Counted from the first letter of the stretch, positions 15,704 through 24,971 are shown. The stretch: 64,000 bases of DNA from an uncultured Collinsella sp. (GCA_900541245.1 UQIS01000002.1:41139-105138), one strand, 5' to 3'. Made by a program: numbers and translations. The notes: generated from the sequence alone by a model not told the origin.

Positions 15704-18049
15704 CTATGAACGACCCCGTAAAAACTCAAGGGACACCAATGCAATGTCATCGTCCAGCGCCGATTCGGTAAATCGGTCAAGCTCGCCCAAGACCTTGCCG
15801 CAGATTCCCGATACGCCCTCACCCGAGACAGAGAGCAGAAGGTCACGAAGGCGCTGCTCACCAAAGAACGCTCCGGTGCGGTCGCGGGCCTCAATCGTTC
15901 CGTCCGTATACATGAAGAGCATGTCGCCAGGAGCGAACGTAAACACGCCTGTCTCGTACACCATGCTCTCAAAGGCACCGATTACGCCCGATTGGCATCC
16001 AAGCAGCTCGACCTCTCCCCCACGGGCCTCGCCGCCACCCAGCGGCATCGACTCTGGCCTAATGACCATGGTCGGAGGATGGCCCGCCGAACAATACGTT
16101 GCGCGTCCGGCTTTAAGGTCAATCTTGGCGATAAAGGCCGTCACGAACGTCTCGACCCTCGAGAAGCCCATGAGCATGCTGTTAAGGGAGCGTGCCATGC
16201 GGGCCGGTCCAGCGCCCTCCCAGGCATATGCCGTCAGGGCCGTCTTGACGAGCGCGGACATCGATGCAGCCTCAATGCCTTTGCCAGACACATCGCCCAG
16301 AATCATGACGGCGCAGTCGTCGGGAAGACGGATGAGCGTATAGAAATCACCGCCGACCAACGCCGAGTTCGTGGCTGACAGGTACACCGAATCGGTTGCG
16401 ATACCCGGAACATCCCCCAGGGAATTTCTCATGCCGATCTGAAGGGTCTGAGCGATATGGCGCTCCTCGCGCTTTTGAGATTCGCCTTCGTAGATCAGTT
16501 CAAAGTCATGCGCCAAGTGCACCAAGTAGTCATATTCAAGATCATCAATCGGCTCTTGGCTACCATCACGAAGCAGCAGCGCGCGCGTCGTCGGGCTCTT
16601 CGCAACAGAAGCAGGAACAATCGCGTCGTTACTGTGCTTGCCATCACCCTCAGAGCGCGGGCGCCCCGCCTCGATGCCGGAGTCGACGTAGAGACCTTGA
16701 CAAGGCAGGCCATGCGCCCTAAGCCAGCCTCCCATAGGCATCGATTCATCAACGCGAGTTATACGGACGTGTTTAAGGTCCTCGGCACTCGTACCTCCCA
16801 AAACAGATGCCTCAAAGCCATCAGGGCCAGCCCCCAGACGTGCCGCTGGTGCCGTCGTGGAAAAGAAAAGCCTCTCGGGATCGTCCGGCAAAGCAACGCG
16901 ACTACCGCCTTCAAAATCTATGACGTAGGAATCCAGACTGGCGTCATACTCAACAGGGCAAAAATGGCAGTTAAGCATTTTGCAGATCTCGGACGATACC
17001 GCCTGGGTAGCCGCGGCGGAATCGTCTAGAAAGGTAAACAACTCATCACGCAAGACATTGAGCGAGCGGCCAAGCTCGGCCGTGCGACGGGAGCGAAGAC
17101 TCGATGCCATGCCGACCAGCTGGATAGATAGGTAATCGCAAATGACCTCGAGCACATTAACGTCATAGGCGAGCGGTGCCTGAGGGCGTTTCCAACCAAC
17201 TTCCAGCACGCCAAGGATCTGCGTACCGTAAAAAACGGGAAGACAGATCTCGCTGCGATACGGAGGCATATCCTGCACGCGCAATAGGTGCTTAGAACGA
17301 TTGTCCAGGTCCATGAACATACCGGAGGCGGCCCTATCGCCCTCAAGGTCCTGTTGAATCGACAAGCGACAGGCACGCGACTCACGAAGAACATACGTCG
17401 GAATGCCAGCGCCATACGGCAAAAACTCAGGCAGGTAGCTGTCGTACAGCTCCTTGGAAACACCACGAAGCTTAAAACCGCCGCTCTCAGAAAAATAGAT
17501 AGCGGCACCCGAAGCACCGAGCGTTCCTACAAGCTGGTTCAAAACGGTATCTAACAAACTAGGCAGCTCATCGGAGCCCACCGTGCTCATAATGACCGAC
17601 AAAGTGCCCGAAAGGCGCTTATTCGCCACTCTAAGCTCCGAAAGCGCACGCTTGAGCTGGCGGTCGTGCGAGTACTGCTCTTCGATGCTATGAAGCGCCA
17701 CCAGAACACGCGGCGCGCGGCGCCCAAAAATACGAGGCGGTGTAACCGAGCCGGCACAAACCAAGACGGGAATAAAGGAGCCGTCACTCAGCTTGAGCAT
17801 CAACTCGCTCTCGGTTCCATTGGTCTCAAAAGGAAGACGATGCTCTGACGCGCGTTCAAAAGCCGACGAGTACAAGAGGTCTTTAACGTCCCCGTTGATC
17901 ACATCGGAACGCTCCTCGCACATCAAGTCGAGCAAGCGGTTATTCACATGCAGAATGGTTCCGTCGAGCTCACAAATGATGACAGCATCGCTCGTGATCT
18001 CGACCAGTTGGGCAACGTCCGCCCACTCGTTGCGCTCAAGCGTTTCCAT
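15704..18049 (-). CDS. PAS/GAF-sensor SpoIIE-type serine phosphatase (RsbU-like)
   Basis: The 781-residue protein is a PP2C-family phosphatase that would dephosphorylate a STAS antagonist. Residues about 10-110 form a PAS domain (SDAVIICELDGTILHVNNRL). About 150-310 form a GAF domain. The region 330-510 is probably a second, degenerate sensor domain. The SpoIIE catalytic domain at about 540-775 has metal-binding GGDFYTLIR, GDVSGKGIEAA and the terminal DDDIALV. There are no membrane segments. The ATG at 18049 is preceded by GAGGT. The downstream STAS-kinase fusion is the obvious target. Confidence 0.88.
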   Translation of the reverse strand: METLERNEWADVAQLVEITSDAVIICELDGTILHVNNRLLDLMCEERSDVINGDVKDLLYSSAFERASEHRLPFETNGTESELMLKLSDGSFIPVLVCAGSVTPPRIFGRRAPRVLVALHSIEEQYSHDRQLKRALSELRVANKRLSGTLSVIMSTVGSDELPSLLDTVLNQLVGTLGASGAAIYFSESGGFKLRGVSKELYDSYLPEFLPYGAGIPTYVLRESRACRLSIQQDLEGDRAASGMFMDLDNRSKHLLRVQDMPPYRSEICLPVFYGTQILGVLEVGWKRPQAPLAYDVNVLEVICDYLSIQLVGMASSLRSRRTAELGRSLNVLRDELFTFLDDSAAATQAVSSEICKMLNCHFCPVEYDASLDSYVIDFEGGSRVALPDDPERLFFSTTAPAARLGAGPDGFEASVLGGTSAEDLKHVRITRVDESMPMGGWLRAHGLPCQGLYVDSGIEAGRPRSEGDGKHSNDAIVPASVAKSPTTRALLLRDGSQEPIDDLEYDYLVHLAHDFELIYEGESQKREERHIAQTLQIGMRNSLGDVPGIATDSVYLSATNSALVGGDFYTLIRLPDDCAVMILGDVSGKGIEAASMSALVKTALTAYAWEGAGPARMARSLNSMLMGFSRVETFVTAFIAKIDLKAGRATYCSAGHPPTMVIRPESMPLGGGEARGGEVELLGCQSGVIGAFESMVYETGVFTFAPGDMLFMYTDGTIEARDRTGAFFGEQRLRDLLLSVSGEGVSGICGKVLGELDRFTESALDDDIALVSLEFLRGRS

Positions 18050-18073
18050 CGTGAACCTCACCGTCTATCGGTA

Positions 18074-18097
18074 ACAAAAAAGCCTCCGAAGAGGCTT
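18074..18097 (-). terminator. Terminator after tRNA-Leu
   Basis: A stem AAGCCTC/GAGGCTT with tetraloop TTCG is followed by TTTTTG on the minus strand, 12 bases beyond the tRNA-Leu end. Confidence 0.88.
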
Positions 18098-18108
18098 CTC
18101 AAATGCGA

Positions 18109-18198
18109 TGGTGTCGGAGGCGGGACTTGAACCCGCATGACCAAAAAGCGGTCACTAGCACCTCAAGCTAGCGCGTCTGCCAATTCCGCCACTCCGAC
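18109..18198 (-). tRNA. tRNA-Leu (anticodon GAG)
   Basis: A 90-nt type II tRNA with encoded CCA. The acceptor is GTCGGAG with CTCCGAC, the anticodon loop CTTGAGG gives GAG, and a long variable arm (TGACCGC-TTTTTGGTCA region) is present. Confidence 0.95.
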
Positions 18199-18344
18199 AT
18201 GCTATGTTGTTGATTCGCGGTTCGTTTTGTTAGACCCGCGCGTTCAACGAGGAAGATAATAACCTATGTTTCGAGAACTGCGCAAGCACTTTTTTGAAAA
18301 AAGTTTACGAATTTGTAAATGCGCAGGTAGATCTATATGTCAGA
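18199..18344. other. Non-coding spacer upstream of tRNA-Leu
   Basis: These bases hold no recognisable gene. An AT-rich run with TTTTTTGAAAAAAG near 18290 resembles the T/A-rich blocks next to the other tRNA genes at 12470 and 14815. Together with palindromes 3 and 4 it makes up a gene-free stretch of 593 bases. Confidence 0.4.
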
Positions 18345-18465
18345 CCCCGAATCGGTGATGCCTCCCGGCGCGTCCTCGGGCATGAGCGATATTTTGCTGC
18401 GCACTTCGTGCTGCAAAATATCGCTCCCCCTGCGGAATGCGCCGGGAGGCATCACCGATTCGGGG
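18345..18465. repeat. Long nested palindrome 3
   Basis: Outer arms 18345-18371 and 18439-18465 are a perfect 27-bp match. A perfect inner 14-bp stem (18384-18397 with 18413-18426) is closed by GCAC-TTC-GTGC at 18401-18411. There is no gene within 300 bases on the plus strand. It lies between tRNA-Leu and the opp operon end. Confidence 0.92.
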
Positions 18466-18528
18466 CCTACGTCAACGTACTCCAGGCACCGTTCTCAAAC
18501 ATGTTCTGAGGGCTGATATTAATTTGGT

Positions 18529-18583
18529 GGCTCGGCTTTGCCGAGCCCTTATATGGGGAGGCCGGAGCCAAGGCTCCGGCCTC
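18529..18583. repeat. Two adjacent short hairpins
   Basis: GGCTCGGC-TTT-GCCGAGCC occupies 18529-18547. A 12-bp hairpin with an AA loop occupies 18558-18583 (arms beginning GAGGCCGGAGCC). They lie between palindromes 3 and 4 in gene-free DNA. Confidence 0.85.
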
Positions 18584-18648
18584 GCTCGATTTCTTATTAG
18601 ATTAAGTGAGCGATCAGGGAATCGCACTCCCCCTGCCGAGTTAACGTA

Positions 18649-18775
18649 GGGCCCGCCCTGGTGTTACTTTTCAGAACACTCCGCAGGACGCAAGAAACCC
18701 CCGCCGCACGAAGTGCGCAGCGGGGGTTTCTTGCATGTCCGAGGACGTTCTGAAAAGTAACACCAGGGCGGGCCC
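18649..18775. repeat. Long nested palindrome 4 (after oppF)
   Basis: Outer arms 18649-18677 and 18747-18775 match perfectly over 29 bp. A perfect inner 13-bp stem (18691-18703 with 18721-18733) contains CGCAC-GAA-GTGCG at 18705-18717. This apex is nearly the reverse complement of that in palindrome 3. It starts 16 bases after the oppF stop and probably ends that transcript. Confidence 0.92.
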
Positions 18776-18791
18776 GGACGAGAACAACCGA

Positions 18792-19820
18792 CTACAGGTC
18801 GATGTGCGATTCCTTGATCGGGAACGGCTCCGCGAAGTGGCAGGCGCAGCAGTGGCCCGGTGCGACTTCCTTAAACTCGGGAAGCTTCTCAGAGCAGATG
18901 CCCTGCGCGATCGGGCAGCGCGTGTGGAAACGGCAGCCGGTCGGCGGATCCAGCGGCGACGGCGGATCGCCAGCGAGGATGATGCGCTTGCGGGTCTTCT
19001 GGATATCAGGATCGGGAACCGGCACGGCAGACAGCAGCGACTGCGTGTACGGATGGTGAGGCTCGCTGTAGAGCGTCTTCCAGTCCGAAACCTCAACCAT
19101 CTTACCCAGATACATAACGGCAACGCGATCGGAAATGTGCTGCACGACGGACAGGTCGTGAGCGATAAACAGATACGCGGTACCGAACTTGTCCTGCAGT
19201 TCCTTGAGCAGGTTCAGAACCTGGGCCTGAATGGACACATCCAGAGCAGAAACTGGCTCGTCGCAGATAATCAGCTTGGGCTTCAGCGCAAAAGCGCGGG
19301 CAATACCGACACGCTGACGCTGACCGCCGGAGAACTCATGCGGATAGCGGTTGATGTGCTCGGGGTTCAGTCCAACGACGTCGAGAAGCTCGCGGACGCG
19401 CTCAATGCGCTCCTCCTTGGTACCCACGCCATGAATGGTCATGGGCTCGGAGACAATCTCTCCGATGGTCATACGAGGGTTGAGCGAAGCATAAGGATCC
19501 TGGAAGATAAACTGCATCTCGCGACGCATGTCCTTGATCTCATGCTTGCTCATCTCTGCAACATCTTTGCCCTGGAAGAACACCTTACCGGCGGTCGGCT
19601 TGGTCAGACGCATGATGGTGCGGCCCGTCGTGGACTTGCCGCAACCAGACTCGCCAACCAGACCAAAGGTCTCGCCAGGATAAATCTCAAAAGAGATGTC
19701 ATTTACAGCAGAGACGACACGCTTGGAGAAGCGCTTGGCGAACATGCCGGACTCAGCGGGAAACTCCTTAGAGAGGTGCTCGACCTTCAGCAGCGGAGTG
19801 CGCTCGTTGGTATCTGCCAT
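18792..19820 (-). CDS. oppF: Peptide ABC transporter ATP-binding protein OppF/DppF
   Basis: A 342-residue ATPase subunit of a nickel/dipeptide/oligopeptide importer. It has Walker A GESGCGKST, signature FSGGQRQRV and Walker B LIICDEP. The peptide-transporter C-terminal extension is also present, with cysteines in GCRFHTRCPIAQGIC. Length and order fit OppF. It is the last gene of the oppABCDF run. The ATG overlaps the oppD stop by one base, so translation is coupled. Confidence 0.94.
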   Translation of the reverse strand: MADTNERTPLLKVEHLSKEFPAESGMFAKRFSKRVVSAVNDISFEIYPGETFGLVGESGCGKSTTGRTIMRLTKPTAGKVFFQGKDVAEMSKHEIKDMRREMQFIFQDPYASLNPRMTIGEIVSEPMTIHGVGTKEERIERVRELLDVVGLNPEHINRYPHEFSGGQRQRVGIARAFALKPKLIICDEPVSALDVSIQAQVLNLLKELQDKFGTAYLFIAHDLSVVQHISDRVAVMYLGKMVEVSDWKTLYSEPHHPYTQSLLSAVPVPDPDIQKTRKRIILAGDPPSPLDPPTGCRFHTRCPIAQGICSEKLPEFKEVAPGHCCACHFAEPFPIKESHIDL

Positions 19821-20911
19821 TACGCCTCGCCTCCCTTCTTGGAATCCTTGCGCGTACGGGACGTCTCAGGAGCGTTCTTGAGGAACTCGGGGTCACCGGA
19901 GTAGTGGCACGCAGAGTAATGACCAGACTCGGTGACAACGCGCTCGGGGCGCTGCTTGCGGCACTTGTCCGTCGCATAGGGGCAGCGAGGAGAGAAGACG
20001 CAGCCCTCAGGCAGGTTCATGAGCGAAGGCGGGTTGCCGTGAATCGGCGTAAGAGGCTTCTTCTCTTCGATGGCCTGCTCCGGGATGGAGCGGATAAGGC
20101 CCCAGGTGTAGGGGTGGCGGCTCTCGTAGAAGATTTCCTCAGCAGTACCGAACTCGACGGGACGGCCGGCGTACATAACCATGATCTTGTCAGCCATATC
20201 GGCGACAACGCCCAGGTCATGGGTGATCATGATGATGGCGTTGCCGTTCTTCTCCTGCATTTCCTGCATAAGCTCAATAATCTGAGCCTGAATGGTAACG
20301 TCCAAGGCAGTCGTGGGCTCGTCGGCAATCAGAATATCGGGGTCGCAGGCAAGAGCCATAGCGATCATGACGCGCTGACGCATACCGCCAGAGAACTGGT
20401 GCGGATACTCATTGACGCGCTTCTCGGGCTCGGGAATGCCAACGAGGTCCAAAAGCTCGGTGGCTCGCTTGAGCGCCTCCTGCTTGGAGTAGCCACGGTG
20501 CAGACGAAGACCCTCGCCTACCTGCTTGCCGATCTTATAGACCGGGTTCAAGGAGGTCATAGGATCCTGGAAGATCATCGCGATATCGTTACCGCGAATG
20601 TGCTGCATCTCTTCCTCGGTCATCTCGAGGATAGAACGACCGCGATAGCGAACGTCGCCGCCCTCGATCTTTCCCGGAGGCATCGAGATAAGGCCCATGA
20701 TGGTCATGGCGGTCACGGACTTACCGGAGCCGGACTCACCGACGACGCCCAGGGTCTCGCCGCGATCGAGCGTGTAGGAGACACCGTCGACAGCGCGAAC
20801 GACGCCATCCTCGGTGTGGAAATACATCTTTAGGTCATCGACCTCGAGCAGATGCTGGCCCTCGGGAACCGGCTGGTCCTTCAGGTCCACATAGTTCTTG
20901 TTCTTCTTCAT
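19820..20911 (-). CDS. oppD: Peptide ABC transporter ATP-binding protein OppD/DppD
   Basis: A 363-residue ATPase subunit partnered with OppF. It shows Walker A GESGSGKSVT, signature FSGGMRQRV, Walker B ILIADEP and the C-terminal GCVFSPRCPYATDKC segment that carries conserved cysteines. The C-terminal tail after the cysteine motif is rich in charged residues. It lies two bases after oppC in the same operon. Confidence 0.94.
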   Translation of the reverse strand: MKKNKNYVDLKDQPVPEGQHLLEVDDLKMYFHTEDGVVRAVDGVSYTLDRGETLGVVGESGSGKSVTAMTIMGLISMPPGKIEGGDVRYRGRSILEMTEEEMQHIRGNDIAMIFQDPMTSLNPVYKIGKQVGEGLRLHRGYSKQEALKRATELLDLVGIPEPEKRVNEYPHQFSGGMRQRVMIAMALACDPDILIADEPTTALDVTIQAQIIELMQEMQEKNGNAIIMITHDLGVVADMADKIMVMYAGRPVEFGTAEEIFYESRHPYTWGLIRSIPEQAIEEKKPLTPIHGNPPSLMNLPEGCVFSPRCPYATDKCRKQRPERVVTESGHYSACHYSGDPEFLKNAPETSRTRKDSKKGGEA

Positions 20912-20913
20912 CC

Positions 20914-21849
20914 TTATGCGTCCTTCATCTTGACGTCGAGGGCGTCGCGCAAACCGTCACCCAGCAGGGTGAAGGCGAGCACCGTCGAGAGAATTGCCAG
21001 ACCGGGCATGATCATCATCCAGGGAGCAGTCAGCAGATACTGCTGACCGTCCTGAATCATGGAGCCCCACGAAGGCGTAGGCGGAATAACGCCCATGCCG
21101 AGGAAGGACAGAGCAGACTCGGTCAGGATGGCGCCACCAATGTTCATGGTCGCGTAGACCACGATGGAGGCGACGGAGTTCGGGAAGATGTGACGCACGA
21201 CGATACGAGCATCAGATGCACCCATCGCGCGCGCAGCATCAACATAGTCGTTTTCCTTGACGGTCAAGATCGCAGAGCGGAAGACGCGCGCAATCGAAGG
21301 CCAGCCGAGAATACCGATGGCGATAAAGACGTTCTGAAGACCGCGGCCGATAACGGCGATCATGGCGACAACGAACAGCACGTACGGGAACGCCAGGAAG
21401 ATGTCCGCACAGCGCATGATGATCGTATCCCAGATGCCGCCGTAGAAACCGGCCAGAGCACCCATGACCAGACCGATCAGCGTGGAAATCGCGGTGGCCA
21501 TAATTCCGACAGACAGCGAAACGCGCGCACCGTAGATAACGCGGACGAGAATGTCGCGACCAAGGGCGTCGGTGCCAAACGGGTGCTCTGCACACGGAGC
21601 CAGCAGCGACGTCTCGGCCATGGTGGTCGAGTCGGAAGCCGTCGGAGAACCGAGCCAGGGCTTAGCCCACAGATCTGCGGTCAGGGCAACCACAACGACG
21701 ATGATGATCCAACAGACACCGATAACGGCGAGTTTGTTCTTACGAAGACGCTTAAAAGCGTCGCCCCACAGCGTGCGGGACTTCGCGGGAGCAGATGCGG
21801 CCTTGGTGGCGGTAGCCTGCTCCTGAGACTGAGAATCAGTTTCCTGCAT
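20914..21849 (-). CDS. oppC: Peptide ABC transporter permease OppC/DppC
   Basis: A 311-residue inner-membrane permease with six predicted membrane segments. The long cytoplasmic N-terminus (about 40 residues, rich in Q, A and T) precedes the first helix VIGVCWIIIVVVVAL. The family motif GTDALGRDILVRVIYGARVSL and the EAA loop around ARAMGASDARIVVRHIFPN are clear. It pairs with OppB to form the channel. The start lies 14 bases after the oppB stop. Confidence 0.94.
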   Translation of the reverse strand: MQETDSQSQEQATATKAASAPAKSRTLWGDAFKRLRKNKLAVIGVCWIIIVVVVALTADLWAKPWLGSPTASDSTTMAETSLLAPCAEHPFGTDALGRDILVRVIYGARVSLSVGIMATAISTLIGLVMGALAGFYGGIWDTIIMRCADIFLAFPYVLFVVAMIAVIGRGLQNVFIAIGILGWPSIARVFRSAILTVKENDYVDAARAMGASDARIVVRHIFPNSVASIVVYATMNIGGAILTESALSFLGMGVIPPTPSWGSMIQDGQQYLLTAPWMMIMPGLAILSTVLAFTLLGDGLRDALDVKMKDA

Positions 21850-21863
21850 GAGACGTACCTCCC

Positions 21864-22901
21864 TTAGGCCTTATCCGACGGACCGCCAAGGCGGATGCGC
21901 GGGTCGAGGAATGCATAGCTAATGTCGACGAGCAGGTTGATCACCATGACGACGACAACGATGAGCGTAACGCCGCCCATAACGATGGGCCAGTCACGCA
22001 TGCTAATGGCGCGATAGACCTCATAGCCGATACCGGGCCAGTTAAAGACCGTCTCGGTCAGGATGGCGCCCGAAAGCATGCCGCCAAAGTCGACACCAAT
22101 ATAGGTAACGACGGGGATGAGTGCATTCTTAAGCGCATGCTTGACGATGATCGCGCGATTGGAGAGACCCTTGGCCTTTGCCGTACGGATGTAATCCTGG
22201 TTCATGACGTCAAGCAGCTGCGAGCGCATAATGCGGGCGGCGTAAGCGGTCGAAACCGAAGCCAGCGTAATGGTCGGAAGCACATAGTGCATCCAATCCT
22301 GATACTGAGAGCTGGAACCGCCGGCACCCGAGATCGGCGTGGAGATTGCACCGCCCGTGGCGTCCTTGAGGATGACGCCAAAGAACAGCTGCAGCAACAT
22401 ACCGAGCCAGAAGGCCGGGACCGCAACGAGGATCGACGTGGTGAGCGTTACCAAAATATCCCAGAAGGAATAACGCTTTACCGCCGAAATGATACCCGCA
22501 CCGATACCCATGATTGCCTCGAGCACGATGGCGCACGCGGCAAGTTTGATCGTATACGGATACTTCTGGGCAAAGATATCCGTAACCGGCAGCTTGCGCT
22601 GATACGAATTGCCCAGATCGCCATGAAGCAGACCGTTCATGTAATACAAGTAACGGTCCACGAGCGACGTTTGAACGGGATCGCCGTTCTCGTCAAGGAT
22701 CGCGTTGCCGTCCTCGTCCGACTGGACTAGGTGATAGCGGACGCGAAGCTGAAGCTCCACCTCGGGGGACAGAGCCTTGTCTCCACCGATCAGCTTGATC
22801 GGATCTCCCGGCACGATATTCTGGAGGGCGAACAGAATCAGCGTAACGCCCAAAAACACCGGGATGAACTGAAGCACACGTTTAACGATGTACTTACCCA
22901 T
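21864..22901 (-). CDS. oppB: Peptide ABC transporter permease OppB/DppB
   Basis: A 345-residue permease. It begins MGKYIVKRVLQFIPVFLGVT, the usual OppB first helix, and has the EAA loop TAKAKGLSNRAIIVKHALKN. A large outside loop after the first helix (residues about 30-100) carries an acidic insertion (DEDGNAILDENGD) longer than in many relatives. It is the first permease gene after oppA, separated by 156 bases with a hairpin that may reduce its transcription relative to oppA. Confidence 0.94.
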   Translation of the reverse strand: MGKYIVKRVLQFIPVFLGVTLILFALQNIVPGDPIKLIGGDKALSPEVELQLRVRYHLVQSDEDGNAILDENGDPVQTSLVDRYLYYMNGLLHGDLGNSYQRKLPVTDIFAQKYPYTIKLAACAIVLEAIMGIGAGIISAVKRYSFWDILVTLTTSILVAVPAFWLGMLLQLFFGVILKDATGGAISTPISGAGGSSSQYQDWMHYVLPTITLASVSTAYAARIMRSQLLDVMNQDYIRTAKAKGLSNRAIIVKHALKNALIPVVTYIGVDFGGMLSGAILTETVFNWPGIGYEVYRAISMRDWPIVMGGVTLIVVVVMVINLLVDISYAFLDPRIRLGGPSDKA

Positions 22902-22924
22902 ACCACTCCCCTATCTAGGGATTA

Positions 22925-22961
22925 ACCTAAATGGGATGCCGATCGCCAGACCGGCATCCCA
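22925..22961 (-). terminator. Hairpin between oppA and oppB (attenuator-like)
   Basis: A 10-bp stem (22932-22941 with 22952-22961, 10-nt loop) is followed on the minus strand by TTTAGGTTAAT. Placement between the receptor gene and the permease genes suggests partial termination, so that receptor transcripts are more abundant. Confidence 0.65.
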
Positions 22962-23057
22962 AAATTACCATCAGCCAGTTTACCCCAGGTTAGGGAGAAC
23001 TGTATGTTTCCCATGAGGTCTACGTAAATACTTGACCCTCACGGAAGCTGCAAACTC

Positions 23058-24734
23058 TTAGGCGAGCTCAGCGGTACCCAGCTCGGCATGCTTCTGCGGA
23101 TCGACATAGAGGTGCTTGATGCGATCGGAGCCGACGATGGTGTGCGTGTAGAACATCACCGGGATGACCGGGCAGTCGGCAGCGACCATTGCATCGGCCT
23201 CCTGCATCTTAGCGACGCGCTCCTCGTCGTCAACAATAGTACGAGCCTCGTCGACCTTGGCGTCGAACTCGGGGTTGCTGTAACCAGAGCGGTTGTCGCC
23301 ACCGAGGGAGTCGGAGTGGAACAGCGGATACAGGAAGTTGTCCATGATCGGGTAGTCGGCAATCCAACCCAGACGACCGAACTGATAGTTAAAGTTCTGA
23401 TACTGCTCGAGCAGGGCAGACCACTCGGGGGTATCGGAGACAGCGGTAACGCCAACCTTGGCGAGGTCGCCGATGATGGACTCCATGATCTCCTTGTGAT
23501 CGCCGTCCTGGTTGTAGGAAAGGGTCACGCTAATGCCACGATCCCCGTTAGCGCCAGCGGGAGCAACCTTGTCGAGGTACTCGTTAGCCTTGTCGACATC
23601 GTAGGCGCAGAACTCCCATGCGCCCTCCTTGTAGCCATCGATGCCCGGAGGAACAATGCCGTCGGCAGGGGTACGGGTACCCTTGAAGATGGTCTTGCAG
23701 ATGGCCTCACGGTTGATGGCCAGGGAGATGCCCCTACGCAGGTCGGCGTTGTTGAACGGCTCGGCCGTGGTGTTGCAGGTCAGATAGTACGTGGAAGGCT
23801 CGGCGCCGAGCAGCATGCGCTCGCCGTCACCCATGGTGTAGCCGTCCTTGGACACGCCGCGATCCTTCTTGGCGGCATCGATCTGAGCAACGGGAACGTC
23901 GCAGACATCGAGGTTACCGGCCTGGAACTCCTTGTAAGCAGTCTCCATGTCCTTGATGACCTGGAAGTGGATGCCATCGATCTTGGCCTTGTCGCCATAG
24001 TAATCGTCGAACTTCTTGAGGTTGATCTCCTGACCATCCTCCCACTTGCCGTCCATCATGAACGGGCCGTTACCGACCGGTGCAAGATAGAAGCTCTTGA
24101 CATCGGACTCGGCGCACTCGGGAACCGGGGCCAGAGCCGGGTGAGAGGCGACGAAGGGGAAGTCGGCGTAAGCGGAAGACAGCTTGACGACGAGGGTCTC
24201 ATCGTCGGGGCAAGTAACACCGCTGAGCTCGGTAGCGTTACCGGCAAGCAGGTCGTCATAGCCCTCGACCATAGAAAGGTGATAGGAGACCTCGGAAGGG
24301 CCGTACTCGGTAGCGATGGCCGACTTGGTATTGACCAGACGCTCCCAACCGAGCTTGAAGGACTTGGAGGTAACGTCGTCACCGTTGTGGAACTTGGCCT
24401 TCTTGATCTTGAAGGTGAACTCGGTGGCGTCGTCGTTGGCCTCAAAGGACTCGCAAGCCAGCGGAACGATCTCGCCCTTCTCGGCGTCATAAGAGGTCAG
24501 AGCATCAAAGAGCTGGTACTCGACCTGAGTGCCCTGGTCCTCCTGGACGTTATAGGGGTCGATGCAGACCGGGTTGTTGATGTAGAAGTTCAGCGTCGAA
24601 CCGGACTCAGAACCGGAAGCGTCGCCGCCCTTCTTGCCGCATGCGGCAAGAAAAGCCATGGAGCTCGCAGCAAGGGTACCGCCGACAAAGGCGCGACGAC
24701 CCATAACGGGCTGGTGGAACATAGAATCAGCCAT
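23058..24734 (-). CDS. oppA: Oligopeptide ABC transporter substrate-binding lipoprotein
   Basis: The 558-residue protein is the extracellular receptor (SBP family 5). The N-terminus carries GRRAFVGGTLAASSMAFLAAC, a twin-arginine-like signal with lipobox LAAC and the lipidated cysteine about residue 32. A G/S-rich linker follows. The binding domain includes KLGWERLVNTKSA and the family's GNGPFMMDGKWEDG. The ATG at 24734 is preceded by a strong AAGGAGG. The open frame upstream runs into the promoter and is not used. It heads the oppABCDF operon. Confidence 0.93.
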   Translation of the reverse strand: MADSMFHQPVMGRRAFVGGTLAASSMAFLAACGKKGGDASGSESGSTLNFYINNPVCIDPYNVQEDQGTQVEYQLFDALTSYDAEKGEIVPLACESFEANDDATEFTFKIKKAKFHNGDDVTSKSFKLGWERLVNTKSAIATEYGPSEVSYHLSMVEGYDDLLAGNATELSGVTCPDDETLVVKLSSAYADFPFVASHPALAPVPECAESDVKSFYLAPVGNGPFMMDGKWEDGQEINLKKFDDYYGDKAKIDGIHFQVIKDMETAYKEFQAGNLDVCDVPVAQIDAAKKDRGVSKDGYTMGDGERMLLGAEPSTYYLTCNTTAEPFNNADLRRGISLAINREAICKTIFKGTRTPADGIVPPGIDGYKEGAWEFCAYDVDKANEYLDKVAPAGANGDRGISVTLSYNQDGDHKEIMESIIGDLAKVGVTAVSDTPEWSALLEQYQNFNYQFGRLGWIADYPIMDNFLYPLFHSDSLGGDNRSGYSNPEFDAKVDEARTIVDDEERVAKMQEADAMVAADCPVIPVMFYTHTIVGSDRIKHLYVDPQKHAELGTAELA

Positions 24735-24830
24735 GCCATCCTCCTTATGAGATAGGACAAAGTAAGTTCGGTCGGGCAACGTCAAGACAGCCCAATCGAA
24801 CCATTCAAACGCGGTCCGCCGTTTTGGCTG

Positions 24831-24859
24831 GTTATACAAAGCGGACCAACGTATTGCAA
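24831..24859 (-). promoter_or_regulatory. oppA promoter with palindromic operator
   Basis: On the minus strand a -35 TTGCAA (24859-24854) and a -10 TATAAC (24836-24831) are spaced by 17 bases. The -35 is the centre of a perfect 12-bp palindrome GTATTGCAATAC at 24851-24862, a likely repressor or activator site. The leader to the oppA ATG is about 90 nt. Confidence 0.72.
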
Positions 24860-24971
24860 TACAGTAGCGCATTTTATGCACGATTTGGGGCTAATTCCGG
24901 TTAACGGTCGAGATTTTCTTTAGTTGGGCGAAGTATATGAGGATATTTTGACTCTGTTACAAATATGTAAA

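Noticed and set aside
9029..18775. Terminal inverted repeats of insertion sequences
   Set aside because: No transposase frame lies between the arms, the arms are unrelated from element to element, and no target-site duplications are evident.
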